Part shown: piece after piece, positions 60,301 through 63,307 of the stretch
Layout of the letters: every line of letters begins with the position of its first letter
Position numbering within the stretch: position 1 is the first letter of the stretch
Assembly (NCBI RefSeq): GCF_901933205.1
Contig: NC_044581.1
Span: 13,419,501-13,483,500 of the forward strand
DNA: 64,000 nt
Reading direction: 5' to 3'
Source of the DNA: Camarhynchus parvulus
Taxonomy: Eukaryota > Chordata > Aves > Passeriformes > Thraupidae
Translations under genes and position numbers: made by a program
The notes under the pieces: model-generated
Told to the model about the DNA's origin: nothing
Seen by the model: the letters and a program-made list of their open reading frames with translations, nothing else
The model's database searches: none

Positions 60301-62945
60301 ATACTGATTTAACTAGTGCACACTAAAGTGTTAAGTAACAATGATAAGGAGCTAAACTCTGCTTATGCACAGTGCTGCTTTCATCCCATGTGAAATCTAC
60401 ACCGGGATGTTTCCTACAGTCATATACATTACTTATGGCACTGAATATCTCAGTTATTAGGATATGTCATCTTCCACTTTGGAATATACAATAGGAAAAA
60501 CACATCTGTAATTATGATGACAAGTTTTTACAAATCTTTAAAGTTTATCTTTTTTACAGTATGAAAAATTTCGGGGGCTTTAGACTAATTCAACTACTAT
60601 ATTTAGAATCTGCTCCTAATCAGAGTAGCAACAAATGAAACAGTATTTTATTGCTTCAGGAAGGGAAAAGAAAATTTCTGAATAAAATTTGGTTTTACTG
60701 GAAAAAAGTAATTCATCATTTAATACACATAAACATGAGGATACAAATTCCCTCCTACAGGATTTGAGTCTTACACGATCCATTGCTGCAGGCTATAAAA
60801 CATGAATCACTGGTGCATTTCAGGCACGTGTGTCTATACTCCACATTTACTACATCTTACTCCAAGAAGCACACTAGTAAAAAAAAAAACCCAAATCAAA
60901 TAAAACAGTGCTGTCTGTGAGCTGGGACTCCAGCACAGGCCTCAGCCAAACCAGGAACATGTGGGGGACTTTCAGTCACTTTCTGTGATAATCCCAACCA
61001 TGTCTCCTTCTGACAGGGCCAGGAAGGAAGAAAAAAGCCCTGAAGTTATACAAATTTCAACATAAAGATCCAGCAGTAAACTTGAAATGTAAGAACATTA
61101 TTTTTATTTTTAGCTATGAATGTTACCTGAAAGATATTAAATAAAATTTGATTTTTAAATCAACTCTTTCATCAGAAAAACTTTTCAACTAAAATAACAT
61201 TTATTTCTTGACCAAATTTATTCAGTTGTTATGTAAAATGCCATGAACAAATCTCTAGACAATCTCTGAACAATGAGAAAGATGGAAGTGAACTACAACC
61301 TGTCATTGCTCAGAATACAATTCTTTATACATACAAAAAAGTAACAGGCAGCAGCAGCAAAGGAAACGTAAAGCGTTTGAAACCATCAAAGCCTTCTGCA
61401 GGCAGACCTGACCCTGCAGGGGATTCCTAAACCCGAGTGCTCCCTGAGGGTTGACCCTGCAGGGAAATCCCAAATCCTTGTGCTCCCTGAGGGCTGACCC
61501 TGCAGGGAAATCCCAAACCCGGGTGCTCCCTGAGGGCTGACCCTGCAGGGAAATCCCAAACCCGGGTGCTCCCTGAGGGCTGACCCTGCAGGGAAATCCC
61601 AAATCCTTGTGCTCCCTGAGGGCTGACCCTGCAGGGAAATCCCAAACCCGGGTGCTCCCTGAGGGCTGACCCTGCAGGGAAATCCCAAATCCTTGTGCTC
61701 CCTGAGGGCTGACCCTGCAGGGAAATCCCAAACCCGGGTGCTCCCTGAGGGCTGACCCTGCAGGGGATCCCCAAACCCGGGTGCTCCCTGGGGCTGACCC
61801 TGCAGGGGATCCCCAAACCCGGGTGCTCCCTGAGGGCTGACCCTGCAGGGGATTCCCAAACCCGAGTGTTCCCTGAGGGCTGATCCTGCAGGGGATTCCC
61901 AAACCCGAGTGTTCCCTGAGGACTGACCCTGCAGGGAAATCCCAAACCCGGGTGCCCCCTGGGGCTCAGGATTCCCGATGCACCGGGCTGCACTGCCCGC
62001 CCCGGCCCTGCAGAGCCCCACGGCTCCGGTTGTCAGTCACACTCCCGGCCCCGGTAATCGCAACCGGCCGCCAGTAACACCGCCTTCCGCGGGCAGTCCT
62101 CAGCGCGGGACTGCCAATCAATCTATGCACAAACTAAACTTTTAAAGCCAAATTAATCAGACCAGACTTTAAACAATCAATTCTTTAGAGCCCTCATAAA
62201 GCCCCGTTTTGGTCTCACACTGTTTGATCAGTTACTAGCACAACAAAACTAACCAAACATGCAAATAAGCAACTAAGCGTTACAAGCATGTGTGGTGTAT
62301 AAATAAACACAGGGATCTTCTAAAACTTTTCCCGTTAGAACAATTAAACGCCTGGAAGGACTGTACTTTACTTCAAGTTGGAAAAAAAAAACCACAACAA
62401 CAAGAAAAAACAACTCCAAGTTTTTTGAAGTTCAGAAATTCAGGCTAACTCGGCAAGCAGCACCCTTTGGTTTAGGCCAGAACGAGCTGCCCCACGCTCA
62501 GAACACGGAATTCCCACGCTGTATAACAGTTACCTTTAGCTAAGAGAAACCTGCCAAAAGCGGGGACCTTCCCCTAAACACTGTATCTGTTCCACAGCCG
62601 CAACACGTTACACAGCTGCGGCGCTGAACATGCTGCCTTTGCTCCCGTGGGCACAGGTGACACCTGAGGGCACCGGGGGCTCTGCCCGCCGAGGGCTCGG
62701 GCAGGGTCGCCACCCCCGGCCGTCCCCTGCGTCTCTCAAGGCCGGGCCCGCCGGGGCACAGCCACCCGCGGTGGGGACGGGGAAACAGCCCCGGGCCGGG
62801 CCGGGAGCGGGGCGGTGAGTGACGGGAAGCACAGGGATCCCCGGAGCTCCTCCCGGGCAAGCCAAGAGGTCAGACCTGAGCGTTTGGAGCGAGCGCGCAG
62901 CTCCAGCATCTTCCAGCTCACGTCAGCCATGTGAGTCGCCGCCAT
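268..62945 (-). CDS. PHKB: Phosphorylase kinase beta regulatory subunit (30 exons, 3' end outside window)
   Basis: PHKB is the beta regulatory subunit of the (alpha-beta-gamma-delta)4 phosphorylase kinase, the cytosolic enzyme that activates glycogen phosphorylase in glycogenolysis. I recognised it by near-continuous similarity to the mammalian protein, exon by exon. Thirty exons were placed on the minus strand, each with GT donor and AG acceptor. Exon 1 plus exons 3-25, one of 26/27, and 28-30 sum to 2889 nt, or 963 codons, with phase kept at every junction. The family has about 1090 residues, so roughly the last 130 are off the left edge. The N-terminal half belongs to the glucoamylase-like (GH15) fold of PHKA/PHKB. 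Both regions known in mammals to be phosphorylated by PKA are present: KRSGS near residue 25 and KRQSS near residue 698. No internal stop or frameshift was seen, so the copy looks functional. Confidence 0.97.
398..3704 (-). other. PHKB intron 29
   Basis: A 3.3-kb intron without recognisable coding sequence. It holds a T-rich stretch near 1588-1618 and an A/G-only tract at 2358-2406. Nothing else stands out. Confidence 0.8.
2358..2406. repeat. Polypurine A/G low-complexity tract
   Basis: About 50 bases consist almost only of A and G (runs of A broken by AAG and GGAG). Lysine/arginine-rich open frames across it are by-products. Confidence 0.9.
3705..3839 (-). CDS. PHKB: PHKB exon 29
   Basis: Encodes [20 protein letters not shown] then [20 protein letters not shown] and QQPG (residues about 875-919). 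The acceptor is ATGTAG and the donor GTAACG. It was placed by the conserved [13 protein letters not shown] motif, which is shared with PHKA. Confidence 0.97.
3840..5932 (-). other. PHKB intron 28
   Basis: A 2.1-kb intron. No exon, transposon end or tandem array seen. Short A-runs occur near 5344. Confidence 0.75.
5933..6135 (-). CDS. PHKB: PHKB exon 28
   Basis: A 203-nt exon (residues 808-874 plus two bases), the longest coding exon read. It encodes [39 protein letters not shown] and [17 protein letters not shown]. The [18 protein letters not shown] motif is strongly conserved. The acceptor is CCACAG and the donor GTCAGT. Confidence 0.97.
6136..7723 (-). other. PHKB intron 27
   Basis: A 1.6-kb intron between exon 28 and mutually exclusive exon 27. 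The only recognisable element is a CR1 fragment at about 7144-7430. Confidence 0.8.
7144..7430 (-). mobile_element. CR1 LINE 3'-end fragment (minus orientation)
   Basis: Begins with GGTGGGAAGGGACCTTAAAG-like sequence, the reverse complement of the conserved CR1 3' end. It continues through the characteristic TCC-AACCTGAACACTCCCAG, GCCAG-CCTCCTCACTCTCACAG and TTTCTTCCTAA segments. The copy is 5'-truncated, as is usual for CR1, and is old enough to have small indels. Confidence 0.85.
7724..7814 (-). CDS. PHKB: PHKB exon 27, mutually exclusive exon (AASLL type)
   Basis: Also exactly 91 nt, encoding [20 protein letters not shown] then [10 protein letters not shown]. It corresponds to the other mammalian variant (VVRRAASLL...[13 protein letters not shown]). 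The acceptor CCTCAG follows a good pyrimidine tract, and the donor GTAAGT is consensus. It aligns with exon 26 over its whole length, with shared positions V-R, K, S, P-IT-LV-GKQ, as expected from an old tandem exon duplication. Confidence 0.93.
7815..8683 (-). other. PHKB intron between mutually exclusive exons 26 and 27
   Basis: 869 bp, far longer than the distance at which steric hindrance alone would prevent splicing of both exons. Near the exon 27 acceptor it has a plausible branch site (TTAAACT) and a strong pyrimidine tract. No repeats are recognised. Confidence 0.75.
8684..8774 (-). CDS. PHKB: PHKB exon 26, mutually exclusive exon (RYxAAF type)
   Basis: A 91-nt exon encoding [17 protein letters not shown] then [13 protein letters not shown]. 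It matches the mammalian variant [20 protein letters not shown]. The acceptor is ATATAG, with its pyrimidine-rich tract displaced upstream, and the donor is GTAAAG. In mammals this is the first of two mutually exclusive exons and is associated with muscle-type transcripts. Tissue use in this species cannot be read from sequence. Confidence 0.93.
8775..9559 (-). other. PHKB intron 25
   Basis: 785 bp. Its end, next to exon 26, carries a pyrimidine stretch (TTTTTCATTTCTCTTCCCTG) lying more than 20 nt upstream of the acceptor AG. Nothing else is seen. Confidence 0.75.
9560..9617 (-). CDS. PHKB: PHKB exon 25
   Basis: Encodes [18 protein letters not shown] plus TG of a tryptophan codon (to residue 776). 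The donor is GTTTGT. Ending two bases into the Trp codon lets either exon 26 or exon 27, which both start with G, complete it. The acceptor is CTGTAG. Confidence 0.95.
9618..11697 (-). other. PHKB intron 24
   Basis: A 2.1-kb intron with one CR1 fragment (10585-10951). The rest shows no recognisable feature. Confidence 0.8.
10585..10951 (+). mobile_element. CR1 LINE 3'-end fragment (plus orientation)
   Basis: Contains the CR1 3' landmarks in order: GAGGAGTGGCTGAGGTGACTTGG, CAGGGGAGGTTTAGGTTGGA, TCAGGAAAAGGTTCCTCACC, GATGATCCTTGTGGGTCCCC and the terminal ATTCTATGATC. The fragment is 5'-truncated. It resembles the inverted copy at 58478-58755 over much of its length. Confidence 0.88.
11698..11779 (-). 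CDS. PHKB: PHKB exon 24
   Basis: Encodes [20 protein letters not shown] then PNFITKE (residues 731-757 plus one base). The acceptor is TTTAAG and the donor GTAAGA. The glycine codon at the end is completed by exon 25. Confidence 0.96.
11780..12572 (-). other. PHKB intron 23
   Basis: 793 bp of intron with no feature recognised. Confidence 0.75.
12573..12735 (-). CDS. PHKB: PHKB exon 23 (second PKA region)
   Basis: Encodes residues about 676-730: [20 protein letters not shown], then [17 protein letters not shown] and a stretch ending [16 protein letters not shown] contains the serine (about residue 698 here) that corresponds to the second PKA site of mammalian beta (around Ser700). The segment is hydrophilic and likely disordered. 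The acceptor is TTTCAG and the donor GTAAGA. Confidence 0.97.
12824..12885 (-). CDS. PHKB: PHKB exon 22
   Basis: Encodes [20 protein letters not shown] (residues 656-675 plus two bases). The acceptor is TTGCAG and the donor GTAAGG. It is separated from exon 23 by an 88-bp intron. Confidence 0.96.
12886..15188 (-). other. PHKB intron 21
   Basis: A 2.3-kb intron. A moderately GC-richer stretch at about 13060-13280 has open frames but no recognisable protein. A C/A-rich low-complexity patch lies near 14377-14412. Confidence 0.7.
15189..15279 (-). CDS. PHKB: PHKB exon 21
   Basis: Encodes [20 protein letters not shown] then [11 protein letters not shown] (residues about 625-655). The acceptor is TTGCAG and the donor GTAAGG. 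Confidence 0.96.
15360..15442 (-). CDS. PHKB: PHKB exon 20
   Basis: Encodes [20 protein letters not shown] then LIREDNI (residues 598-624 plus two bases). The acceptor is GCCCAG and the donor GTAGGG. The next intron is only 80 bp. Confidence 0.97.
15443..16228 (-). other. PHKB intron 19
   Basis: 786 bp. Nothing recognised besides the splice sites. Confidence 0.75.
16229..16333 (-). CDS. PHKB: PHKB exon 19
   Basis: Encodes [20 protein letters not shown] then [15 protein letters not shown] (residues 563-597), in phase 0 at both ends. The acceptor is CAACAG and the donor GTATTT. Confidence 0.97.
16522..16605 (-). CDS. PHKB: PHKB exon 18
   Basis: Encodes [20 protein letters not shown] then IGCLGTSK (residues 535-562), in phase 0 at both ends. 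The acceptor is TCACAG. The donor is GTTATT, one of the weaker donors in the gene. The SGRP-RP-G-LGTSK motif is shared with PHKA. Confidence 0.96.
16606..20040 (-). other. PHKB intron 17
   Basis: A 3.4-kb intron. A C/T-rich segment at about 17985-18260 keeps three plus-strand frames open, but none resembles a protein. No transposon ends were recognised. Confidence 0.7.
20041..20134 (-). CDS. PHKB: PHKB exon 17
   Basis: Encodes [19 protein letters not shown] then [12 protein letters not shown] (residues about 503-534). [19 protein letters not shown] is essentially invariant against mammals. The acceptor is TTGTAG and the donor GTAAGG. Confidence 0.97.
20300..20355 (-). CDS. PHKB: PHKB exon 16
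   Basis: Encodes [18 protein letters not shown] (residues 485-502 plus two bases). The acceptor is TTGCAG and the donor GTATGT. It follows the largest intron in the window (7.3 kb) and is separated from exon 17 by only 165 bp. Confidence 0.96.
22890..23680. repeat. 51-bp minisatellite, about 16 copies
   Basis: The unit is CTGACCACTGCTGACCACCC followed by TGTGCCCACTGGCACTGAGC and TCCTGGCACTG (51 bp). It repeats about 16 times with few differences, chiefly CCACCC versus CTATCC and the last 5-6 bases (ACTG, AGCAC, AGTG, ACCAC). One late unit (about 23601-23641) is shortened by 10 bp. Because 51 is divisible by three, several frames stay open on both strands with a 17-residue period. There is no sign of coding function. 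Confidence 0.97.
27057..27190 (-). mobile_element. Degraded CR1 3'-end fragment
   Basis: Starts TGGAATCGCAGAATCATTAA, the reverse complement of the CR1 terminal ATTCTATGATT repeats. It continues with GAGTCCAACCACTGAGCCAGCACT and CACATCTGCACATCTTTTAAATACCTTCAGGGATGG-like sequence typical of CR1. Confidence 0.75.
27612..27706 (-). CDS. PHKB: PHKB exon 15
   Basis: Encodes [17 protein letters not shown] and [15 protein letters not shown] (residues about 453-484). The acceptor is TTTCAG. The donor is GTCAGC, a weak site. The mammalian counterpart has SPKDIDPVQRYVPLKDQRNV. Confidence 0.96.
27707..30780 (-). other. PHKB intron 14
   Basis: A 3.1-kb AT-rich intron. An A/T-only low-complexity patch lies near 29539-29572. 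Nothing else was recognised. Confidence 0.75.
30781..30939 (-). CDS. PHKB: PHKB exon 14
   Basis: Encodes [39 protein letters not shown] and IAKLL (residues about 400-452). The [10 protein letters not shown] and DGKLFLWGQ motifs are diagnostic of phosphorylase kinase alpha and beta subunits. The acceptor is CCCCAG and the donor GTGAGA. It appears locally GC-richer than its flanks. Confidence 0.98.
30940..32827 (-). other. PHKB intron 13
   Basis: 1.9 kb of intron with no recognisable feature. Confidence 0.75.
32828..32905 (-). CDS. PHKB: PHKB exon 13
   Basis: Encodes [20 protein letters not shown] then QHTSE (residues about 374-399). The acceptor is an unusual AAG (TTTAAG) and the donor is GTATTA. 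The phase matches exons 12 and 14. Confidence 0.95.
32906..34795 (-). other. PHKB intron 12
   Basis: 1.9 kb of intron with no recognisable feature. Confidence 0.75.
34796..34853 (-). CDS. PHKB: PHKB exon 12
   Basis: Encodes [19 protein letters not shown] (residues 355-373 plus one base). It is too short for an obvious open frame but is placed by the conserved [11 protein letters not shown] motif, acceptor TTGCAG and donor GTAAGT. Mammals have FFLYMMID where this has FFIFMIID. Confidence 0.96.
34854..35428 (-). other. PHKB intron 11
   Basis: 575 bp. Nothing recognised. Confidence 0.75.
35429..35626 (-). CDS. PHKB: PHKB exon 11
   Basis: One of the two longest coding exons read here (198 nt, residues 289-354; exon 28 is 203 nt). 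It encodes [40 protein letters not shown] and YYRPAEIK, which match mammalian PHKB with few changes. The acceptor is CTACAG and the donor [18 protein letters not shown] is a signature of the PHKA/PHKB family. Confidence 0.98.
35627..37203 (-). other. PHKB intron 10
   Basis: 1.6 kb of AT-rich intron with no recognisable feature. Confidence 0.75.
37204..37299 (-). CDS. PHKB: PHKB exon 10
   Basis: Encodes [19 protein letters not shown]...LLPRESRSH (residues 257-288), in phase 0 at both ends. The acceptor is TTCCAG and the donor GTAAGT. Confidence 0.97.
37300..39870 (-). other. PHKB intron 9
   Basis: 2.6 kb. Nothing recognised apart from short A-runs (for example near 38720 and 39071). Confidence 0.75.
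39871..39934 (-). CDS. PHKB: PHKB exon 9
   Basis: Encodes [20 protein letters not shown] plus NQ (residues about 235-256), identical or nearly so to the mammalian segment. The acceptor is CCTCAG and the donor GTAATA. It is preceded in the transcript by a 5.5-kb intron. Confidence 0.97.
39935..45447 (-). other. PHKB intron 8
   Basis: A 5.5-kb intron. It contains a CR1 fragment at about 42468-42715 and a T-run at about 44509-44522. The 157-codon open frame at 43303-43776 starts with GTG, has no family resemblance and is judged spurious. Confidence 0.75.
42468..42715 (-). mobile_element. Old CR1 3'-end fragment
   Basis: Reads, in reverse orientation to CR1, GGCCAGAAGGGACATATGGA then ACCCATCTAGCCCAACAC. 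Further on come CTCCAGGGATGGAGATTCTG and CTTCTTCTTAATGTCC, all CR1 3' landmarks. It is diverged, so the boundaries are approximate. Confidence 0.7.
45448..45563 (-). CDS. PHKB: PHKB exon 8
   Basis: Encodes [20 protein letters not shown]...[11 protein letters not shown] (residues 197-234), including the conserved [12 protein letters not shown] stretch. The acceptor is CTGTAG and the donor GTAGGT. The last serine codon is completed by exon 9. Confidence 0.97.
45564..48156 (-). other. PHKB intron 7
   Basis: A 2.6-kb AT-rich intron. A 29-bp segment at 48066-48094 is repeated, with two mismatches, in intron 5 (50424-50452). Otherwise nothing is recognised. Confidence 0.75.
48157..48237 (-). CDS. 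PHKB: PHKB exon 7
   Basis: Encodes [18 protein letters not shown]...IIYNTDE (residues 170-196), a helix of the GH15-like barrel. It is phase 0 at both ends, with acceptor CTCCAG and donor GTACAA. Confidence 0.96.
48238..50142 (-). other. PHKB intron 6
   Basis: 1.9 kb. It holds an A-run near 48966-48979 and no other recognisable feature. Confidence 0.75.
50143..50250 (-). CDS. PHKB: PHKB exon 6
   Basis: Encodes [19 protein letters not shown]...YEEYGHLQ (residues 134-169), in phase 0 at both ends. The acceptor is CTTTAG and the donor GTAACA. Confidence 0.97.
50251..52001 (-). other. PHKB intron 5
   Basis: 1.75 kb. It holds a 13-bp four-copy tandem repeat close to the exon 5 donor and the second copy of the 29-bp dispersed segment. 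Nothing else was recognised. Confidence 0.75.
51892..51943. repeat. 13-bp tandem repeat, four copies
   Basis: Four consecutive units of ATTTAGGATTTGT with single-base differences (TTTAT, TTTGT, GTGTG variants). It lies 58 bp downstream of the exon 5 donor in transcript direction. Confidence 0.9.
52002..52101 (-). CDS. PHKB: PHKB exon 5
   Basis: Encodes [19 protein letters not shown]...YCYMRQADK (residues about 100-133), almost identical to mammalian PHKB. The acceptor is GTGCAG and the donor GTGAGA. A 13-bp tandem repeat lies about 60 bp past the donor. Confidence 0.97.
52102..52743 (-). other. PHKB intron 4
   Basis: 642 bp. Nothing recognised. Confidence 0.75.
52744..52882 (-). CDS. PHKB: PHKB exon 4
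   Basis: Encodes [19 protein letters not shown]...[14 protein letters not shown] (residues about 54-100), the start of the glucoamylase-like helical domain. The acceptor is TTCCAG and the donor GTGAGT. Both junctions split codons (valine at the start, arginine at the end) and join cleanly to exons 3 and 5. Confidence 0.97.
52883..53783 (-). other. PHKB intron 3
   Basis: 901 bp. Nothing recognised. Confidence 0.75.
53784..53873 (-). CDS. PHKB: PHKB exon 3
   Basis: Encodes [14 protein letters not shown]...LNHYYRI (residues about 24-53), closely matching the mammalian SVYEPLKSINLP segment. The acceptor is TTTTAG and the donor GTAAGT. The first complete codon is the serine known in mammals as a PKA site. 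The exon is common to both alternative N-termini. Confidence 0.96.
55004..55068 (+). mobile_element. Short CR1 3'-end remnant
   Basis: GGAGTTGATGACCTCAGAGG then TCCTTTCCAATCTAATTGGG resembles the CR1 terminal consensus (GACTTGATGATCTTAGAGGTCTTTTCCAACC). It is short and decayed, so the boundaries are approximate. Confidence 0.65.
55455..55484. repeat. (TAAA)n microsatellite
   Basis: About seven TAAA units in a row, interrupted at the ends. Likely length-polymorphic. Confidence 0.93.
58478..58755 (-). mobile_element. CR1 LINE 3'-end fragment (minus orientation)
   Basis: Starts with TTTCATAGAGTCATAGAACA-like sequence, the reverse complement of the CR1 terminal repeat. It continues GTTGGAAAGGACCCACAAGG, then CTGAGCTCTGCCAGGTTTGG, then ACCCTCTGGGTGAAGAACCT and AACCTAAACCTCCCCTG. 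It is clearly the same subfamily as the plus-strand copy at 10585-10951. Confidence 0.9.
59874..59928 (-). CDS. PHKB: PHKB exon 2, alternative translation start
   Basis: A 55-nt coding piece starts at an ATG at 59928-59926 and reads [19 protein letters not shown], then a strong donor GTAAGT. Its end phase (one base, G) is identical to exon 1, so it joins exon 3 in frame. Human PHKB has a facultative exon 2 with its own start and a similar ending (AFL, a basic residue, then SG). The exon's 5' limit is not resolved: AGs at 59944 and 59969 are both possible. With either, the exon 1 frame meets a stop before this ATG (TGA at 59931-59929, or TAG at once), so translation must begin anew here. Confidence 0.8.
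59929..62875 (-). other. PHKB intron 1 (with the untranslated 5' part of exon 2 at its low end)
   Basis: 2.9 kb. It holds the 43-bp minisatellite (about 61400-61965) and, nearer exon 1, the CpG-rich flank of the promoter from about 62600. A near-perfect branch-site sequence (TTTACTAAAC on the minus strand, about 59989-59998) lies shortly upstream of exon 2. No other exon is recognised. Confidence 0.75.
61400..61965. repeat. 43-bp minisatellite, about 13 copies
   Basis: The unit is CTCCCTGAGGGCTGACCCTG, then CAGGGAAATCCCAAACCCGG, then GTG (43 bp), with about 13 copies. Two alternating variable sites are seen: AAACCCGGGTG versus AAATCCTTGTG, and GGGAAATCCC versus GGGGATTCCC or GGGGATCCCC. Because 43 is not a multiple of three, each frame cycles through three units (43 residues, 129 bp). 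All three minus-strand frames remain open by chance, and no protein is implied. Confidence 0.96.
62876..62945 (-). CDS. PHKB: PHKB exon 1 (first start codon)
   Basis: The exon encodes the N-terminus [12 protein letters not shown]...RARSKRSG, residues 1-23 plus one base. The ATG at 62945-62943 sits in a very good Kozak context (CCGCCATGG). The mammalian counterpart shares VSWK and RAR-KRSG. The donor is GTCTGA, a weak match to consensus. The basic KR stretch supplies the recognition context for the PKA-site serine (residue 25), whose codon lies in exon 3. Confidence 0.93.
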
Positions 62946-63118
62946 GGCGGAGCGGTCCCGGAGAGCCCCGGGCGCGGGTGCGCGGCGCCGGGCGGGCCCT
63001 GCCTGGCTCCCGCCGTAAAGCGCTCGCGCAGGCTCCGCCGCCGCTGCCGCAAACCGTGGCCGCCGGGCCGGGCCCGCCCCGCTGCCGTCAGAGCGCGGGC
63101 GGGGCGAGGCCGTGCGCG
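62946..63118. promoter_or_regulatory. Probable bidirectional CpG-island promoter between PHKB and ITFG1
   Basis: Only 173 bp separate the PHKB ATG (minus) from the ITFG1 ATG (plus). The segment is very rich in G, C and CpG and has no TATA box. It contains GC boxes at 63097-63105 (GGGCGGGGC) and, on the other strand, 63072-63080. The minus-strand start codon is embedded in ATGGCGGC, a YY1-like core often found just downstream of TATA-less start sites. CpG richness continues over about 62600-63620. Transcription start sites cannot be fixed from sequence. Confidence 0.75.
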
Positions 63119-63307
63119 ATGGGGGCCGCGGGCCGTGCCCGCCGCTGGCCCCGCTGCTGGCCCTGGCCCTGCTGGCCCTGGCGGGGCCCGCCCGAGCTCT
63201 GCAGAATGTGACCGCTCAGCTCTTCGGGCCCGAGGCCCGCGGGACCCTGGCGGCCTTCGGCGACTTCAACTCGGACAAGCAGACGGACCTGTTCGTGCTG
63301 CGCGGCG
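63119..63307 (+). CDS. ITFG1: ITFG1 exon 1 (signal peptide and first FG-GAP motif; frame break near start)
   Basis: ITFG1 (also called TIP or LINKIN) is a type I membrane protein with an extracellular FG-GAP beta-propeller. The frame read at 63151-63307 gives PLLALALLALAGPARALQN, then VTAQLFGPEARGTLAAFGD, then FNSDKQTDLFVLRG. That is a signal-peptide core, a likely cleavage after A-R-A, an N-glycosylation sequon (NVT) and a calcium-binding DxNxD-type FG-GAP loop (DFNSDKQTD). All of this matches mammalian ITFG1. The exon ends at the strong donor GTGAGT (63308). The ATG at 63119 starts MGAAGRARRWP, like mammalian MAAAGR, but it is one base out of frame with the rest, and the ITFG1 frame itself has no ATG in this exon. 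The rest of the gene is beyond the right edge. Confidence 0.88.

Noticed and set aside
63112..63120. GTG at 63112 as the ITFG1 start
   Set aside because: It is in frame, but vertebrate GUG initiation is rare. The ATG seven bases on, with MAAAGR-like residues, fits the family better, so a one-base discrepancy is the simpler reading.
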